Source: Triticum aestivum
Taxonomy: Eukaryota; Streptophyta; Magnoliopsida; Poales; Poaceae
NCBI RefSeq assembly: GCF_018294505.1
Contig: NC_057800.1
Span: forward strand, 159,194,323 to 159,258,322
Reading direction: 5' to 3'
DNA: 64,000 nt
The notes under the pieces were generated by a model. The model worked only from the letters and a program-made list of their open reading frames with translations. It was not told the origin of the DNA and did no database searches. The translations under genes and the position numbers were made by a program. Below, piece by piece: positions 1-11,038 of this stretch; positions within the stretch are counted from its first letter, which is position 1; every line of letters begins with the position of its first letter.

Positions 1-475
1 CATTAATAGAATTTATAATAACATCATTGAAATCATGCTTTTTATTCAAAGATCTATCGTGAATCACTTCATAACATACTTCATCGCAATTTTCAGATTC
101 ATGAATTTCAAGCAAAACTTCATAAAGATAATCTAGTGCACAAAACTCACTAGCAATTGGTTCAACATAACTGGATCTCTTAAAAAGATTAGCAAGCGGA
201 TGAGGATCCATAAATCTTAGGTTCTCTGTTTAGTAATAAATAAATGATTATTCCAACCATACGAGCAAACAAAAAGCAAACGGGCCATAAGAGGCAAATA
301 GAGAAAGAGAGGGAGGATAGAGAGAGGGCGAATAAAACGGCAAGGATGAAGTGGGGGAGAGGAAAACAAGAGGCAAATGGCAAATAATGTAATGTGAGAG
401 ATAGGGATTGTGATGGGTACTTGGTATGTTGACTTTTTGCGTAGACTCCCCGGCAACGGCGCCAGAAATCCTTCT
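1..475 (-). mobile_element. Gypsy element A, leader region downstream of its 5' LTR
   Basis: This is the first part of the interior of an LTR retrotransposon on the minus strand; the rest lies left of the window. A primer-binding site can be read at about 446-464: on the minus strand it begins TGGCGCCGTTGCCGGGGA, complementary to the 3' end of plant tRNA-Asp, and it starts about 12 bases after the LTR end. No reading frame of note is present, and gag is presumably beyond position 1. tRNA-Asp priming is known for Athila-type and several Triticeae gypsy families; assignment to a Sabrina-like family is from memory. Confidence 0.75.
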
Positions 476-2045
476 TGCTACTTCTTGAGCCTACATTGGT
501 TTTCCCCGAAGAGGAAGGGATGATGCAGCAGAGTAGCGTAAGTATTTCCCTCAGTTTTTGAGAACCAAGGTATCAATCTAGTAGGAGGCCACGCTCAAGT
601 CCCTTGTACCTGCACAAAACGATAGCTACTCGCAACCAACGCGATTAGGGGTTGTCAATCCCTTCACGGTCACTTACGAGAGTGAGATCTGATAGATATA
701 ATATTTTTGGTATTTTTGGTATAACGATGCAAAGTAAAAAGTAAAAGCAAAGAAAAAAGAAAAGCAAGATTAAAGTAATGGAGATTGATATGATGAGAAT
801 AGACCCGGGGGCCAAAGGTTTCACTAGTGGCTTCTCTCAAGAGCATAAGTATTCTACGGTGGGTGAACAAATTACTGTTGAGCAATTGACAGAACTGAGC
901 ATAGTTATGAGAATATCTAGGTATGATCATGTATATAGGCATTACGTCCGTGACAAGTAGACCAAAACGATTCTGCATCTACTACTATTACTCCACTCAT
1001 CGACTGCTATCCAGCATGCATCTAGAGTATTAAGTTAAAAACAGAGTAACGCCTTAAGCAAGATGACATGATGTAGAGAGATAAATTCATGCAATATGAA
1101 ATAAACCCCATCTTGTTATCCTCGATGGCAACGATGCAATACGTGCCTTGCTGCCCCTTCTATCACTAGGAAAGGACACCGCAAGATCGAACCCAAAGCT
1201 AAGCACTTCTCCTATGGCAAGAACTACCAATCTAGTTGGCCAAACCAAACGGATAATTTGAAGTGACTTGAAAATATAACCAATCATACATAAAAGAATT
1301 CAGAGAAGATTCAAATATTATTCATAGATAGACTTGATCATAAACCCACAATTCATCGGTCTCAACAAACACACCGGAAAAAGAAGATTACATCGAATAG
1401 ATCTCCACAAGAGAGGGGGAGAACTTTGTATTGAGATCCAAAAAGAGAGAAGAAGCCGTCTAGCTACTAACTATGGACCCGAAGGTCTGAGGTAAACTAC
1501 TCACACTTCATCGGAGAGGCTATGATGATGTAGAAGCCCTCCGTGATGACGGCCCTCTTTCAGCGGAGCTCCGGAACAGGCCCCAAGATGGGATCTCGTG
1601 GATACAGAAAGTTGCGGCGGTGGAATTAGGTTTTTCGCTCCTGTTCTGATCGTTTGGGGGTACGTAGGTATATATAGGAGGAAGGAGTACGTCGGTGGAG
1701 CTCTAAGGGGCCCACGAGGCAGGGGCGCGCCCTAGGGGGGCGCCCCCCCCCCCACCCTCGTGACCGCCTCTTTGACTCCCTGGAGTAGGGTCCAAGTCTC
1801 CTGGATCACGTTCGGTGAGAAAATCACGTTCCCGAAGATTTTATTCCGTTTGGACTCCGTTTGATATTCTGTTTATCCGAAACACTGAAATAGGCAAAAA
1901 AACAGCAATTCTGGGTTGGGCCTTCGGTTAATAGGTTAGTCCCAAAAATAATATAAAAGTGGAAAATAAAGCCCAATATAGTCCAAAACAGTAGATAATA
2001 TAGCATGGAGCAATCAAAAATTATAGATACGTTGGAGACGTATCA
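476..2045 (-). repeat. 5' LTR of gypsy element A (Sabrina-like)
   Basis: A 1,570-bp LTR that reads TGATACGTCTCCAACG... to ...GTAGCA on the minus strand. Most of its length is repeated in opposite orientation at 30,841-32,404, which is a complete solo LTR of the same family and fixes both ends. The primer-binding site immediately inside (446-464) shows that this is the 5' LTR of a minus-strand element. A TATA-like string (TATATATA) is visible at about 1,670. The outer flank is GCCCC (2,046-2,050); the matching target duplication would be outside the window. Short reading frames inside the LTR occur in both copies and look non-coding. Confidence 0.88.
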
Positions 2046-3489
2046 GCCCCACATGTCAGTGAAAATGCAAGAGGACCCACTGAACCTGCACATCTTTCAC
2101 CTCGACGTGTTGGTGATGAAAAACAAATCCAATAAAGATCTTCGGTGGCCGCTTTTGGAGTTACTCAAGAGTAGTAAGATTCTATTTACAGTTTAACCCA
2201 AGATGCACATCTCGTAGCTTCAACTACCACTCTATTTTCTTTCATGACACAGCCTGGATGCTGGATGTCCCACGTGTCGGCAAAAGGAGGAAGAACCCGA
2301 CCAAATCTTCGGTTCTGCTCTCGGATTAGACTAGTTGTGCTAACTTAAAAAAATTATTGTGTACTCCCTCCGTTCCAAAATACTTGACTTCCATTTGTCC
2401 AAAAATGGATGTACCAATATACTAAGACATGTCTAGATACATATATATATTGACAAATAGAAGGCATGTATTGTGCAACGGAGGGAGTAGAATGGATGCA
2501 AGTTTTTGTATTGGGAAGAAGAGTACATCCATATATTGATAGAGCGCAATTTAGTAGATGTTCTATCACTTTTAGCTAGCACAGACGCAAGATCGAGCCT
2601 CCGCAGATCAACAATGAATGCATCGAGAAGGCACTAATCCAACTTACAGGAGTAGTAAAATGTATTCTTGTGGTTCTTGTTTTCTTTGGTCTTGCTTTTC
2701 TAGTCAAAATTATTGTTGGAGTTCGTGCAAAACGGAGGTCCGTTTGGGGTCGTGCGTTGGAGTTGGCCTTACAAGTGGGACCGCAGTTAAGGAAACCGAC
2801 TATCGGCAAACCCCCACCTCGTCCGTCGCGCGATGGCTAAAGTTAGAGAAACGATGAGGTTGAAGAGATTGCTCTAGCATGAACTCCAAGAAATAATATG
2901 GTGTCAGATGGATGTCGTGGTGGTGGCGTGTGCCGTACTCCTGGACATGAATGCTTGTTCTGGCCCATGCCACCCTACTACTCCCTACTACTTACTCCTA
3001 CTATATAGTACTACTATCGAGGATTCGAGGTGCTGGTTACGTACAGCGAACACATTAACATATGGCTACAGTAAAAACACCCGCCCGACGCGCGAAGCAT
3101 CTGAAGCTAGTACAAATAGTGTACTACTATTATTGATTGGCCTCATCCGATAACCTGTTGCAATGCACATACAATTATGTATTCGAAAAATATTTTTTTG
3201 CCTCATTGCACCACTCACTCAGAGAAGTGACTCGAAAGCCATTCATAAATTTAGTAAGTTTATCACACGCATATCATTTTATTACATAAGAGTAAGTTAG
3301 TACCTGTACGCTACTAGAGTGTTAGTGGGAGTAGATAGTTAACTTGGCTATGATGGTTGTCAACGTGGAAGTTCAGTACTCTATATGTGGATTAGACCTG
3401 TTACTTTGGTCTGAATGTTGAACTTTCCGTTTGAATGTATGGAATGGACTATTATTTTTTTAAATGGGTTGTATTTGTCCTCCACGGTT
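2046..3489. other. Unassigned intergenic DNA, probably inside the CACTA element
   Basis: I see no gene here. Apart from a Stowaway MITE (2,364-2,487) the stretch is mixed-composition sequence without long open frames. Because a CACTA terminus is seen at 14,058 and no opposite terminus is visible to its left, this stretch may belong to the body of that element, but this is inference. Confidence 0.4.
2364..2487. mobile_element. Stowaway MITE (Tc1/mariner), 124 bp
   Basis: The element begins CTCCCTCCGTTCC and ends ...AACGGAGGGAG, an inverted terminal repeat typical of Triticeae Stowaway elements. It is flanked by TA on both sides (2,362-2,363 and 2,488-2,489), the expected target duplication. 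It is non-autonomous with no coding capacity. Confidence 0.93.
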
Positions 3490-4640
3490 TAGAGGCTGAC
3501 TTGTGGGCCTAGCAAGTTGACGCGTACACAATCAGGAAATGATTGTACGTGGAGAGGATGACAGTAGGGACCCGCCAAGGTCATGGCAGTACGCAAGCAA
3601 GTGCCTCCTTATTTCAAGCCAATAAAAAATGGCTCCTCCTAGTGAATTTCTGACATCTGGGTCCCATGCCATTGTCAATGTAGTCAATAAACGAGAGAAT
3701 TGCACAATGAGCGGCTGACACCAGGGACCCATCAGCTCGCCCAGTTATTTTTGTTTTGGTTAATTTGATAAATGCCACTCCAAATCTGGTGTATCCGAGA
3801 AATGCCACTTAAATTTCCAAACTTTGAAAAATGCCATTTCTAGTGGCATTTTTCGAAGTCTGGAGTGGCATTTTTCAAAGTTTGCAAACTGCAGTGGCGT
3901 TTTTCAAAGTTTGCAAAAATTGCACTGGCATTTTTCAAAGTTTGGAAATTGCAGTGGCATTTTTATGAATCGCCATAATTGGAGTGGCATTTATCTAATT
4001 TGTTTTCGAGACGCAAGCAGGGTGTCAACTGGGCTATGCTGGACACTTTGGCCTGTCTAGACAGCCTTTTCTTTTATGTTTACCATAGACCAGCCCAGTA
4101 GTTTTTTTTCTTTCTGAAAATGGCTAGCCCAGATCTTTTGTGATTTGTCAAGTAAGTCACTTTATCAGGCCTGTTGGGCTGCAAACCTTTCAAGACGAGG
4201 AGAGCTTCATTCGGCTGGCCGAGAAAATGGCCTATTAGTAATGAGAAATGTGATGTACATTTTTAAAACACATCAAACCGGCAATTATTTTCAAATATCT
4301 TTTTTCATTTCGAGATTTTAAATTGCATTGATTTTTATGTGTGGACAATTTATTGGATTTTATATTGATATACATTTATTTTTAAAATCAGTCTGAATGT
4401 GACTCGAAATTTCGGGATTAAAAACAGTTCAGACCGCACCGACATATGCAAAATTTCGTATAATTTTTTAACCGTGGCCACAATATGAGCTGTAATGCTA
4501 ACATAAAGAATATGGGCTCCAAAAAAACCCCCGTAAGAATTAGCAAATGGGCTGTAAATTATTTGAAATAATGGCAGATGGGTTGTATGCTGTTTTCCAC
4601 AGATTTGAGGCTTTCCACAGATGGCCTGTATACTGTTGGA
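3490..4640. other. Unclassified repetitive DNA, no gene
   Basis: The first 250 bases (3,490-3,740) are a diverged copy of part of the roughly 0.7-kb unit found at 4,641-5,302 and 11,044-12,440; the phrases on 'gtacgtggagagg' and 'gggacccacc' recur. This is followed by an array of about 30-bp repeats (3,769-3,997) and by AT-rich sequence (4,230-4,500) with no recognisable feature. Confidence 0.5.
3769..3997. repeat. Short repeat array (~30 bp) with a head-to-head inversion
   Basis: From 3,841 rightwards there are about six units of 22-31 bp starting AGTGGCATTTTTC, several containing CAAAGTTTG. Left of 3,838 at least three units run in the opposite orientation (AAATGCCACTT and similar). The two arms meet at AATGCCATTTCTAGTGGCATT (about 3,829-3,849), so a transcript could fold back. 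There is no coding meaning. Confidence 0.8.
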
Positions 4641-5302
4641 TGTCCATCCAACGACCGTCGTGCTTCTTCAATCTCTGCTCTTCCTGCTCCAGCCGCTCAA
4701 ACAAGCGCTGGCGGGACTGCCTGCTCCCTCCTCCCCGCGGCCGGCTGTGCTGCCGCGCAGGCCTCACCGCCCCACCCTACTCCCATCGCTGGCCTAGCCA
4801 TCCCTCTACTCACCCACACCTGCTGTTATTCTTCGGCGACGGCAGACGAACCAGTAAACCCTCGTACAGTCGTACTCCCCTCCGCGTGGGAAACAAAAAC
4901 AACGGCCGAGTCTTCCCTGCCTCTGTGTCGTTCCCTTCCTAGGCCTCGCCGTCGTCCACCGCCCTGGTGCTCTCAGCGTGGCGTGGTCAGCGTGGTCAAC
5001 GACCGACATGCATCTGAAGTGGACTGTACGTGGAGAGGCTGACAGCTGGGTCCACATCCGCACGCAAGGAAATGCCTCCTTATTACGCGCAAAATAATGA
5101 TTTCCCCCACCTGACATCTGGGACCCACCGAAACGGCCTCTGTATTTCGCGAAAAAAACGTTACCGCCGCTGACAGCTCGGACCCACCAGCTATATCTTC
5201 GCACGCAAGGAAGTGCCTCCTTATTACGCACAAGAAAATGAATACTCCCCTGCTAGCTGGGACCCAGTATAGTGGGCCTACTAAGTTGACGGGGACGAAG
5301 GG
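4641..5302. repeat. ~0.75-kb tandem repeat unit, copy 1 (split by element C1)
   Basis: This copy starts at TGTCCATCCAACG. The same text restarts at 11,094 and 11,849. Each unit carries a CT-rich stretch, a GC-rich stretch and a run of 'gacagctgggacccacc'-like phrases alternating with 'tatttcgcgaaaaaaacg' phrases. The retrotransposon C1 is inserted near its end: the flank reads GACGAAGGG at 5,294-5,302 and continues AAGGGCTTTGTC at 11,039, which restores the unit junction seen uninterrupted near 11,790-11,800. Open frames inside the unit are not conserved between copies. Confidence 0.8.
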
Positions 5303-5784
5303 TGACGGTGTCCTGGACTAGGGGGTACTCACCACGTCATCTCCCGATCTATTAGATTGGGCCGAGGCCCCCCATGGCCGTATACTCATGGGCCAGTTCG
5401 GACAGCTGCCGCATACAAGGAAGATTCCACAAAGACTTGGCGATCAAGACAAGGACTTCTCCCCACCGGCGTATTCGGCTAGGACTCTTGTTAACCTAGG
5501 CCTCTGGTGCATTATATAAACCAGGGCCAGGCTAGTCGATACAATACACATCAACAATCATACCATAGGCTAGCTTCTAGGGTTTAGCCTCTCTGATCTC
5601 GTGGTAGATCCACTCTTGTACTACCCATATCATCAATATTAATCAAGCAGGACATAGGGTTTTACCTCCATCAAGAGGGCCCGAACCTGGGTAAAACATC
5701 GTGTTCCTTGCCTCCTGTTACCATCGATCCTAGACGCACAGTTCGGGACCCCCTACCCGAGATCCGCCGGTTTTGACACCGACA
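5303..5784 (+). repeat. 5' LTR of C1
   Basis: The LTR starts TGACGGTGTCC and ends GACACCGACA, so its tips form an inverted repeat. TATATAAA at 5,513-5,520 is a good core promoter. The segment after the TATA box (about 5,560-5,784) is strongly similar to the C2 LTR, whereas the segment before it is not. Compared with the right LTR, six transitions are seen and no indel. Confidence 0.95.
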
Positions 5785-5831
5785 TTGGTGCTTTCATTGA
5801 GAGTTCCGCTGTGTGATCGACAAAAGGATCG

Positions 5832-6187
5832 ATGGCTCGCCTGCAGATCAATTGCGACTTTGGCATCTTCGTCACCAACTCGACTGGTCACCTTGGTTCG
5901 ACCAAGAACTGCGCCCCGTGTTCGGATCACCATGTTCGGACGAGGGCCTTCATCAAACATCAACTCCGATCTCTATCAAGATCATGGAGGAATCATCCAT
6001 GGAGCTCGGGGGCTCAACGTCAACATTGCCCTCAAGCGACCGTGCTGTTTTTCTGGACAGCGAACTCGTATCTACCGCCACCACCTCCTCGAGTATCTCT
6101 TTGACGATTGCTTTGGTGGAATTGTGCGGAATTGAGTCTACAACAACCCTGGAAAATTTCGTCGAGTTCCGATGGAGGAATCTCTGA
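5832..6187 (+). pseudogene. Remnant of gag N-terminus in C1 (degenerate)
   Basis: About 45 bp after the 5' LTR a short frame begins ATGGCTCGCCTG. The encoded words FGIFVTNSTGHL sit where the C2 and C3 gag have FGGFALRANSLGHL, and the distance to the LTR is also similar, so this looks like a wrecked copy of the same gag start. Frames then break repeatedly and no capsid-like or zinc-knuckle region follows. The homology rests on a short stretch and is tentative; the alternative is a separate short leader peptide. Confidence 0.35.
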
Positions 6188-7905
6188 CAATCCACGATAT
6201 ACCGGAGCCCTGTCAAATCTGAACGGGAATTTGGATGAGTTTAGGGCGTGGTGTCCAGCTTCTAGCTCGGACGTCCTTTGGAAGATCCAACCGTTGATCG
6301 GCTGCGTAATTCCTATATCTACCACCTCTCAAAATTTCAGCTCGATCCGACCGTCCAAACTCCGGGAACCTTCCGATTAGTGCATCACTTTTCGGATATG
6401 TCTTCTGCGCGAAAACGAATCCGACCCGAGTTCATCTTTTTTATGAACGGGATTTCGGACATCCCTTTTAAAGGAAGTTTGTATGGGGTATTGTGTTTTG
6501 TTCCTGAAAACATCCCACTAACTTTAAGATCTTTTGAACATGATCTTCAACATCATGCTGGTGTCAAACCAGTCCGGCAATATTACTCCACGGCTGCCGA
6601 CCTGCGCTAGACACGTCGTCACTTTAGCCGAGCTCAACTTCTTCGGATCATCATCTCGGCAAGCCGAACAAGAGTCCGGCATCGCGAAGGATAAATCATC
6701 ATCAACATCGCCGCCCCACGGATTACACGGAGCGGGCATACTGGCATCGCCGCATAGTCGCTTCATCAAGCCGGCATCGACCACGTCACGACCTGCATCG
6801 ACAGGGCTGCACTATTGCTTCTTTAAGCTGGTGTCCATCACGCCAACCTACTTCGACTCATCGGCTGACGTCGAGGCTTCGACATCTCGGCTGGACCTGG
6901 GGCTTCGCCATCTCTTCATCAACCTACTCCGGACACTTCAGCGTCACTAGCCGACCAGCTCCGTCACGTTAGCTGGGCCGAGGGCTTTGCCTCAGCGAGT
7001 CAACCATTACCAGCATTGCCATGCCGTCGTTTTATCCCCCATCAGGCAATGGATGTGCGGAGCGAGTCCCAATTTTGGGAATCACCTTCCTTCGGATTGC
7101 TACAACAAATAAACCAGGTGCTATTAATCCCAGTATTGTTTGCTTGTTTGGGTTCATTTTTCCCAAGGAATTATTACTCTGGTTTGTCCATGATATGTAC
7201 ACAGGTCTATCAAATGGTGACCGCATTAATGACAGCCGCATGGTGGTTTGATTAGTTTCCGTACATAGTCCGGCGAACGCCGCATCTGGAGCTCGGACCG
7301 ACCTGTGAATTCAGCCTTTGCCACGCCTTTACTACATCACGCCGACGCCCTACATCGACATTGACTTCGGCGCCAGGCCATATTTCTTCTATTCCTCACT
7401 TTGCATAAATTATTTATTATGCAACATTTTTTTAATTATCATTATTACTATTATCTCTGGTTTGCACTATTTTTTGTGCACAGGAAAATGATCCGGGGAC
7501 TTCGGCGTCACTCTGCCGGTCTGCATTAACCGTGCTATGTCACCACTTCGGCGTGTCGAGCACTCCGCTCCGCCACCTCGGTACTGACTTGGGGGATGGA
7601 ACCTTGCCATGCATCAAGCTTGGACCGCATCATCAATACCGAACACATTAACCAGCTAAGTCGCTTTCATACTCAAAGATTTAATTTCTAACTTGTGCTC
7701 GGTTCGACCAAGCATTATACTTTTTTGGAAAAAAGTTGCTTGTAAAAAATTTCCTTGTCCAAACTTTGTTTGCGACGCATAAAATCAAATACCCCGTTTA
7801 CTTGGGGGCTTCCTTTATGAAGCTTTTCCTGTTGCATACGATTATACTTGTACGGCTTCGTTCCTTGTTCGTGTATTACGCCACAATATGCACCATATTG
7901 ACTTA
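6188..7905 (+). other. C1 interior without recognisable coding sequence
   Basis: No open frame longer than about 140 codons exists here on either strand, and those present show no family resemblance. The text is rich in short recurrent phrases such as 'cttcggc' and 'cgacatcgg'. I see no promoter or RNA gene. Confidence 0.5.
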
Positions 7906-9105
7906 AGCGATTTGCAAGCTGGGTTGCCTCGCTCCTGTGTTTACCCCTACGTTCCCGATTGTTCGGCTAGGGAGTAAAGGGAGCACCTCTGCGATTGTCA
8001 CGATTGGGTCACCCGAGCCGGACCTCAGACTGGGTGAAGCCGAAAGCTAGCGCTCTTATAGTTTTCAATGATGGTCGGCACACAACGGAACTCATGAGTA
8101 CAAAAATTCTATTGCACAAGTCTCATAATAATAATGAGCACCGAAGAAAGGTATCGGTGGGGGTACTATTTTCTTCGAAGATGCTTCTTACACTTCACGG
8201 TAATATAGCATAAGTTCCCTGAGCGCGCTTTGTCTGTTACAGCCTTATGGCCCGATTGCCTGATTATTGGAAACACCGTCGATATTCTCGACTGATGGAG
8301 TACATAACACTTTTCGGTCCTTTACCGAAGAGGGAGAAGCTGACGGTCGGTTAAGACGAGTTTAAAGTTCGGTTGAACATAGATATGATATAAGTACTTC
8401 GGTACATGCAATCATTCTTCTACCCAAGTCACTTGGGGGCTCTTAAAATTTCTATGAGCTATTTTATAGTAAATGTGTTTTCTTCTTGGTCGTTGCAAAG
8501 TCTTTTTCTATCGCTCCTTTTTCGACGTGAGTGTGTGGTCAATAGCCAGATAACCCATTTTCTCGCTAGCGACCGCTCGAGTTTAGTTCACTAAACTAGT
8601 CTAACGAGAAGCACTCCGCCTTCGGGATAGGAGGCTGCAGCCATAGGCTGACCCGCTTGAAGTCTTGAGATCGGATGTGTAATGTTAAAGCACGACAGAA
8701 GCACCCTTTTTTTCTAAGACCAATTTTTGGATTGGCACCGAACACTTGATATTGTTCGGACGTCATGTTTTTACTGACGTTTCTTGGTTTTCCAAGCTTT
8801 TTGGCACTTTTAAACTATTTGTGCTTTTCCAGCATCAGTCTCGCAGTGCAACGCCGGACACCTTTAGGGATTCGGCAAAAACATTCTCAGATATTGCTAT
8901 ATATGCATCGGTTTCGAATTGTGTCTTCGGTCAATAGTTGGGTTGCCCGGCTCCTACACTTGCTTCCTACATTCCATTTTGTTCGGCTAGGCGTGCAAAG
9001 GGAAAACCACTGCGATTGTGCTTCCAGCTCACATGGTTAAGCACCTCAGTGGAGAAAGCCAAAAACTGACTTTCACAATAAGCGTAAACTGGTCAGCGAT
9101 CCGAT
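7905..9105 (+). repeat. Duplicated conserved non-coding segment in C1
   Basis: Two copies, about 7,905-8,080 and 8,930-9,105, share an ordered set of phrases: 'gggttgcc(t/c)(c/g)gctcct', 'tgttcggctagg', 'a(g/a)aaccactgcgattgt' or equivalent, then 'ggagaaagcc' or 'ggtgaagccg'. The same ordered set occurs in C2, in the same orientation relative to its LTRs, at about 18,380-18,555 (reading the minus strand). Conservation without an open frame suggests a structural or cis-acting RNA element of the family; that role is inference. Confidence 0.55.
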
Positions 9106-10192
9106 GACTATGTTAAATGATGGGCCGTTCATAACATTGGCCGAAGTGTTTACGGCTTGACCCCGACTGTCACCGAACACTACCGGGGGCTATTAACTGG
9201 CCTCCCAAACTAAATCCTCAATATTTTGCTCTTACATTAGAGCTAAGGTTTAAGGATCATGCTTAGCATGACAACCCAAAGAAAGGAACCGATAGCGGGA
9301 CTATTTTCTTTGGAAGACATTTCTTCTATTAAACAGTAATATAACTCTCTGCGTACCTTTGTTTATAAAACCGTATGGCCAGATTGCCTTGTTTGTTGTA
9401 AATCTTTGCCCTCATAAAGGCTTTATAAAGTAGGACAAACACTCCTCGGCTACTGGCCGAGGAGGTGGAAGCCAATGGTCGGTCAACAAAGTTTTGTACA
9501 ATGCGGATCCGAGCATTAGTGACGTAAAGTACTTGGATACATAGAGTCATTACACATAATTTGTGATTTTACTATGGATATTGATTCTTAATTCGGCCAC
9601 CCGTGCCCGCATTAAGGCTCAGGGGCTACTGGGCTTCGGGCTTATTATTTACAAATATTAAAGGGGCACATTGATCCCCTGATCTGGTGTTACCACCCGA
9701 CCAGTGTCTCGGGGGCTACTGCATTGCTTGTCCAATGCAGAAAATTTTATGTGCAATATAGTTTCCGAGGAGATTTTGATCCTCAGGTAGGTCGGCCGCA
9801 CCCAACCTGAGTCTCGAGAACTGAGCATGCCGCTTTTAGTGTCCCGAAGTATTCTGCCGAGCTTGGACTTGATCCTCAGGCCAATTTTGCAAATCAACCT
9901 GAGTCTCAGCGGCTACTGGGATCAGCGGTCTTACGTCATCCTTCAGGTGCATCTCGGGTTTTAGACCGATACACACCTTCAGGGCTACTGGCTATATATC
10001 TCGGCAGAGAATAAATTGCACCAATAAAAAATATTCACAAAAATCGGCCCACATTCGGGGTGGTGCACCACCTCGGAAGCAGCCCGACATAAACCTCGGG
10101 TGCTAGTGGCTGGCTCAATAGAGGGCATTTCCGGCATTAAGCTCGGCTAAACTCCTTCAAACTTCTTTGAACCAAGGTGATTTACGACACCT

Positions 10193-10290
10193 CGGATATA
10201 GTCCGGCGTTGGAGCTCGGATACAGTCCGGCATTGGAGCTCGGATACATAGTCCGGCGTTGGAGCTCGGATACATTCCAGCGTTGGAGCT
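10193..10290 (+). repeat. Four tandem copies of a 24-26 bp unit
   Basis: The units begin CGGATA and end GGAGCT (10,193-10,216, 10,217-10,240, 10,241-10,266, 10,267-10,290). They lie 267 bp before the 3' LTR of C1. The third copy has a 2-bp insertion. Confidence 0.9.
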
Positions 10291-10504
10291 TGGACGCAAG
10301 AGGACGTTGCCGCCCGGGAACAACTTCAAACCCGAGGTGTGGTATAAAAATAACAAGGCATTGGTAAAGGCCGAAAACTTAAAGGGGCTCCTCGGATACC
10401 CGACGTGTAAACTCGTCGAATGCATTTCGGCAATCCTCAAGATCAAAGATAAAGAAGATTTGTTGAACCAGTTTTCAAGACCGACGACCGAAGATGAAGA
10501 ATAG
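10259..10504 (+). CDS. Short hypothetical ORF (81 codons) next to the 3' LTR of C1
   Basis: The frame overlaps the last 24-bp repeats and then encodes a lysine-rich, charged tail (motifs NNKALVKAENLKGLLGYP and KIKDKEDLLNQF) ending 52 bp before the 3' LTR. Its composition looks more protein-like than the rest of the C1 interior, and it could be the last piece of a lost protein. I recognise no domain and no homologue. It may equally be chance. Confidence 0.2.
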   Translation: MELGYIPALELGRKRTLPPGNNFKPEVWYKNNKALVKAENLKGLLGYPTCKLVECISAILKIKDKEDLLNQFSRPTTEDEE

Positions 10505-10556
10505 TTCAGAAGAATCGAGGAGCGTCCCTAACTTGAAGACCGGTTTAGGGGGCTAC

Positions 10557-11038
10557 TGACGGTGTCCTGGACTAGGGGGTACTCACCACGTCGTCTCCCG
10601 ATCTATTAGATTGGGCCGAGGCCCCCCATGGCCGTATACTCATGGGCCAGTTCGAACAACTGCCGCATACAAGGAAGATTCCACAAAGACTTGGCGATCA
10701 AGACAAGGACTTCTCCCCACCGGCGTATTCGGCTAGGACTCTTGTTAACCTAGGCCTCTGGTGCATTATATAAACCAGGGCCAGGCTAGTCGATACAATA
10801 CACATCAACAATCATACCATAGGCTAGCTTCTAGGGTTTAGCCTCTCTGATCTCGTGGTAGATCTACTCTTGTACTACCCATATCATCAATATTAATCAA
10901 GCAGGACGTAGGGTTTTACCTCCATCAAGAGGGCCCGAACCTGGGTAAAACATCGTGTTCCTTGCCTCCTGTTACCATCGATCCTAGACGCACAGTTCGG
11001 GACCCCCTACCCGAGATCTGCCGGTTTTGACACCGACA
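10557..11038 (+). repeat. 3' LTR of C1
   Basis: 482 bp, the same length as the left LTR. The six differences are all transitions (three near the start, three in the second half). A purine-rich stretch, GGTTTAGGGGG (10,541-10,551), just upstream is the candidate polypurine tract. Confidence 0.95.

Larger units (their letters stand above)
5303..11038 (+). mobile_element. Non-autonomous LTR retrotransposon C1, complete with TSD
   Basis: A 5,736-bp element bounded by two 482-bp LTRs and a perfect 5-bp target duplication, AAGGG (5,298-5,302 and 11,039-11,043). The interior begins TTGGTGCTTTCATTGAGAG, the same text that follows the LTRs of C2 and C3. It lacks any long reading frame: no gag, protease, reverse transcriptase or integrase can be recognised. 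A short stretch at about 5,832-5,930 resembles the start of the C2/C3 gag. Mobilisation would have to be in trans. The LTRs differ at only 6 positions, so insertion is recent relative to the decayed neighbours. Confidence 0.93.

Noticed and set aside
2640..2860. Possible further MITE around 'gttggagttggcctta'
   Set aside because: The phrase resembles a known MITE end, but I could not find the partner inverted repeat or a target duplication.
4547..5042. 131- and 154-codon frames in the tandem unit
   Set aside because: Corresponding frames are broken in the other two units and carry no domain.
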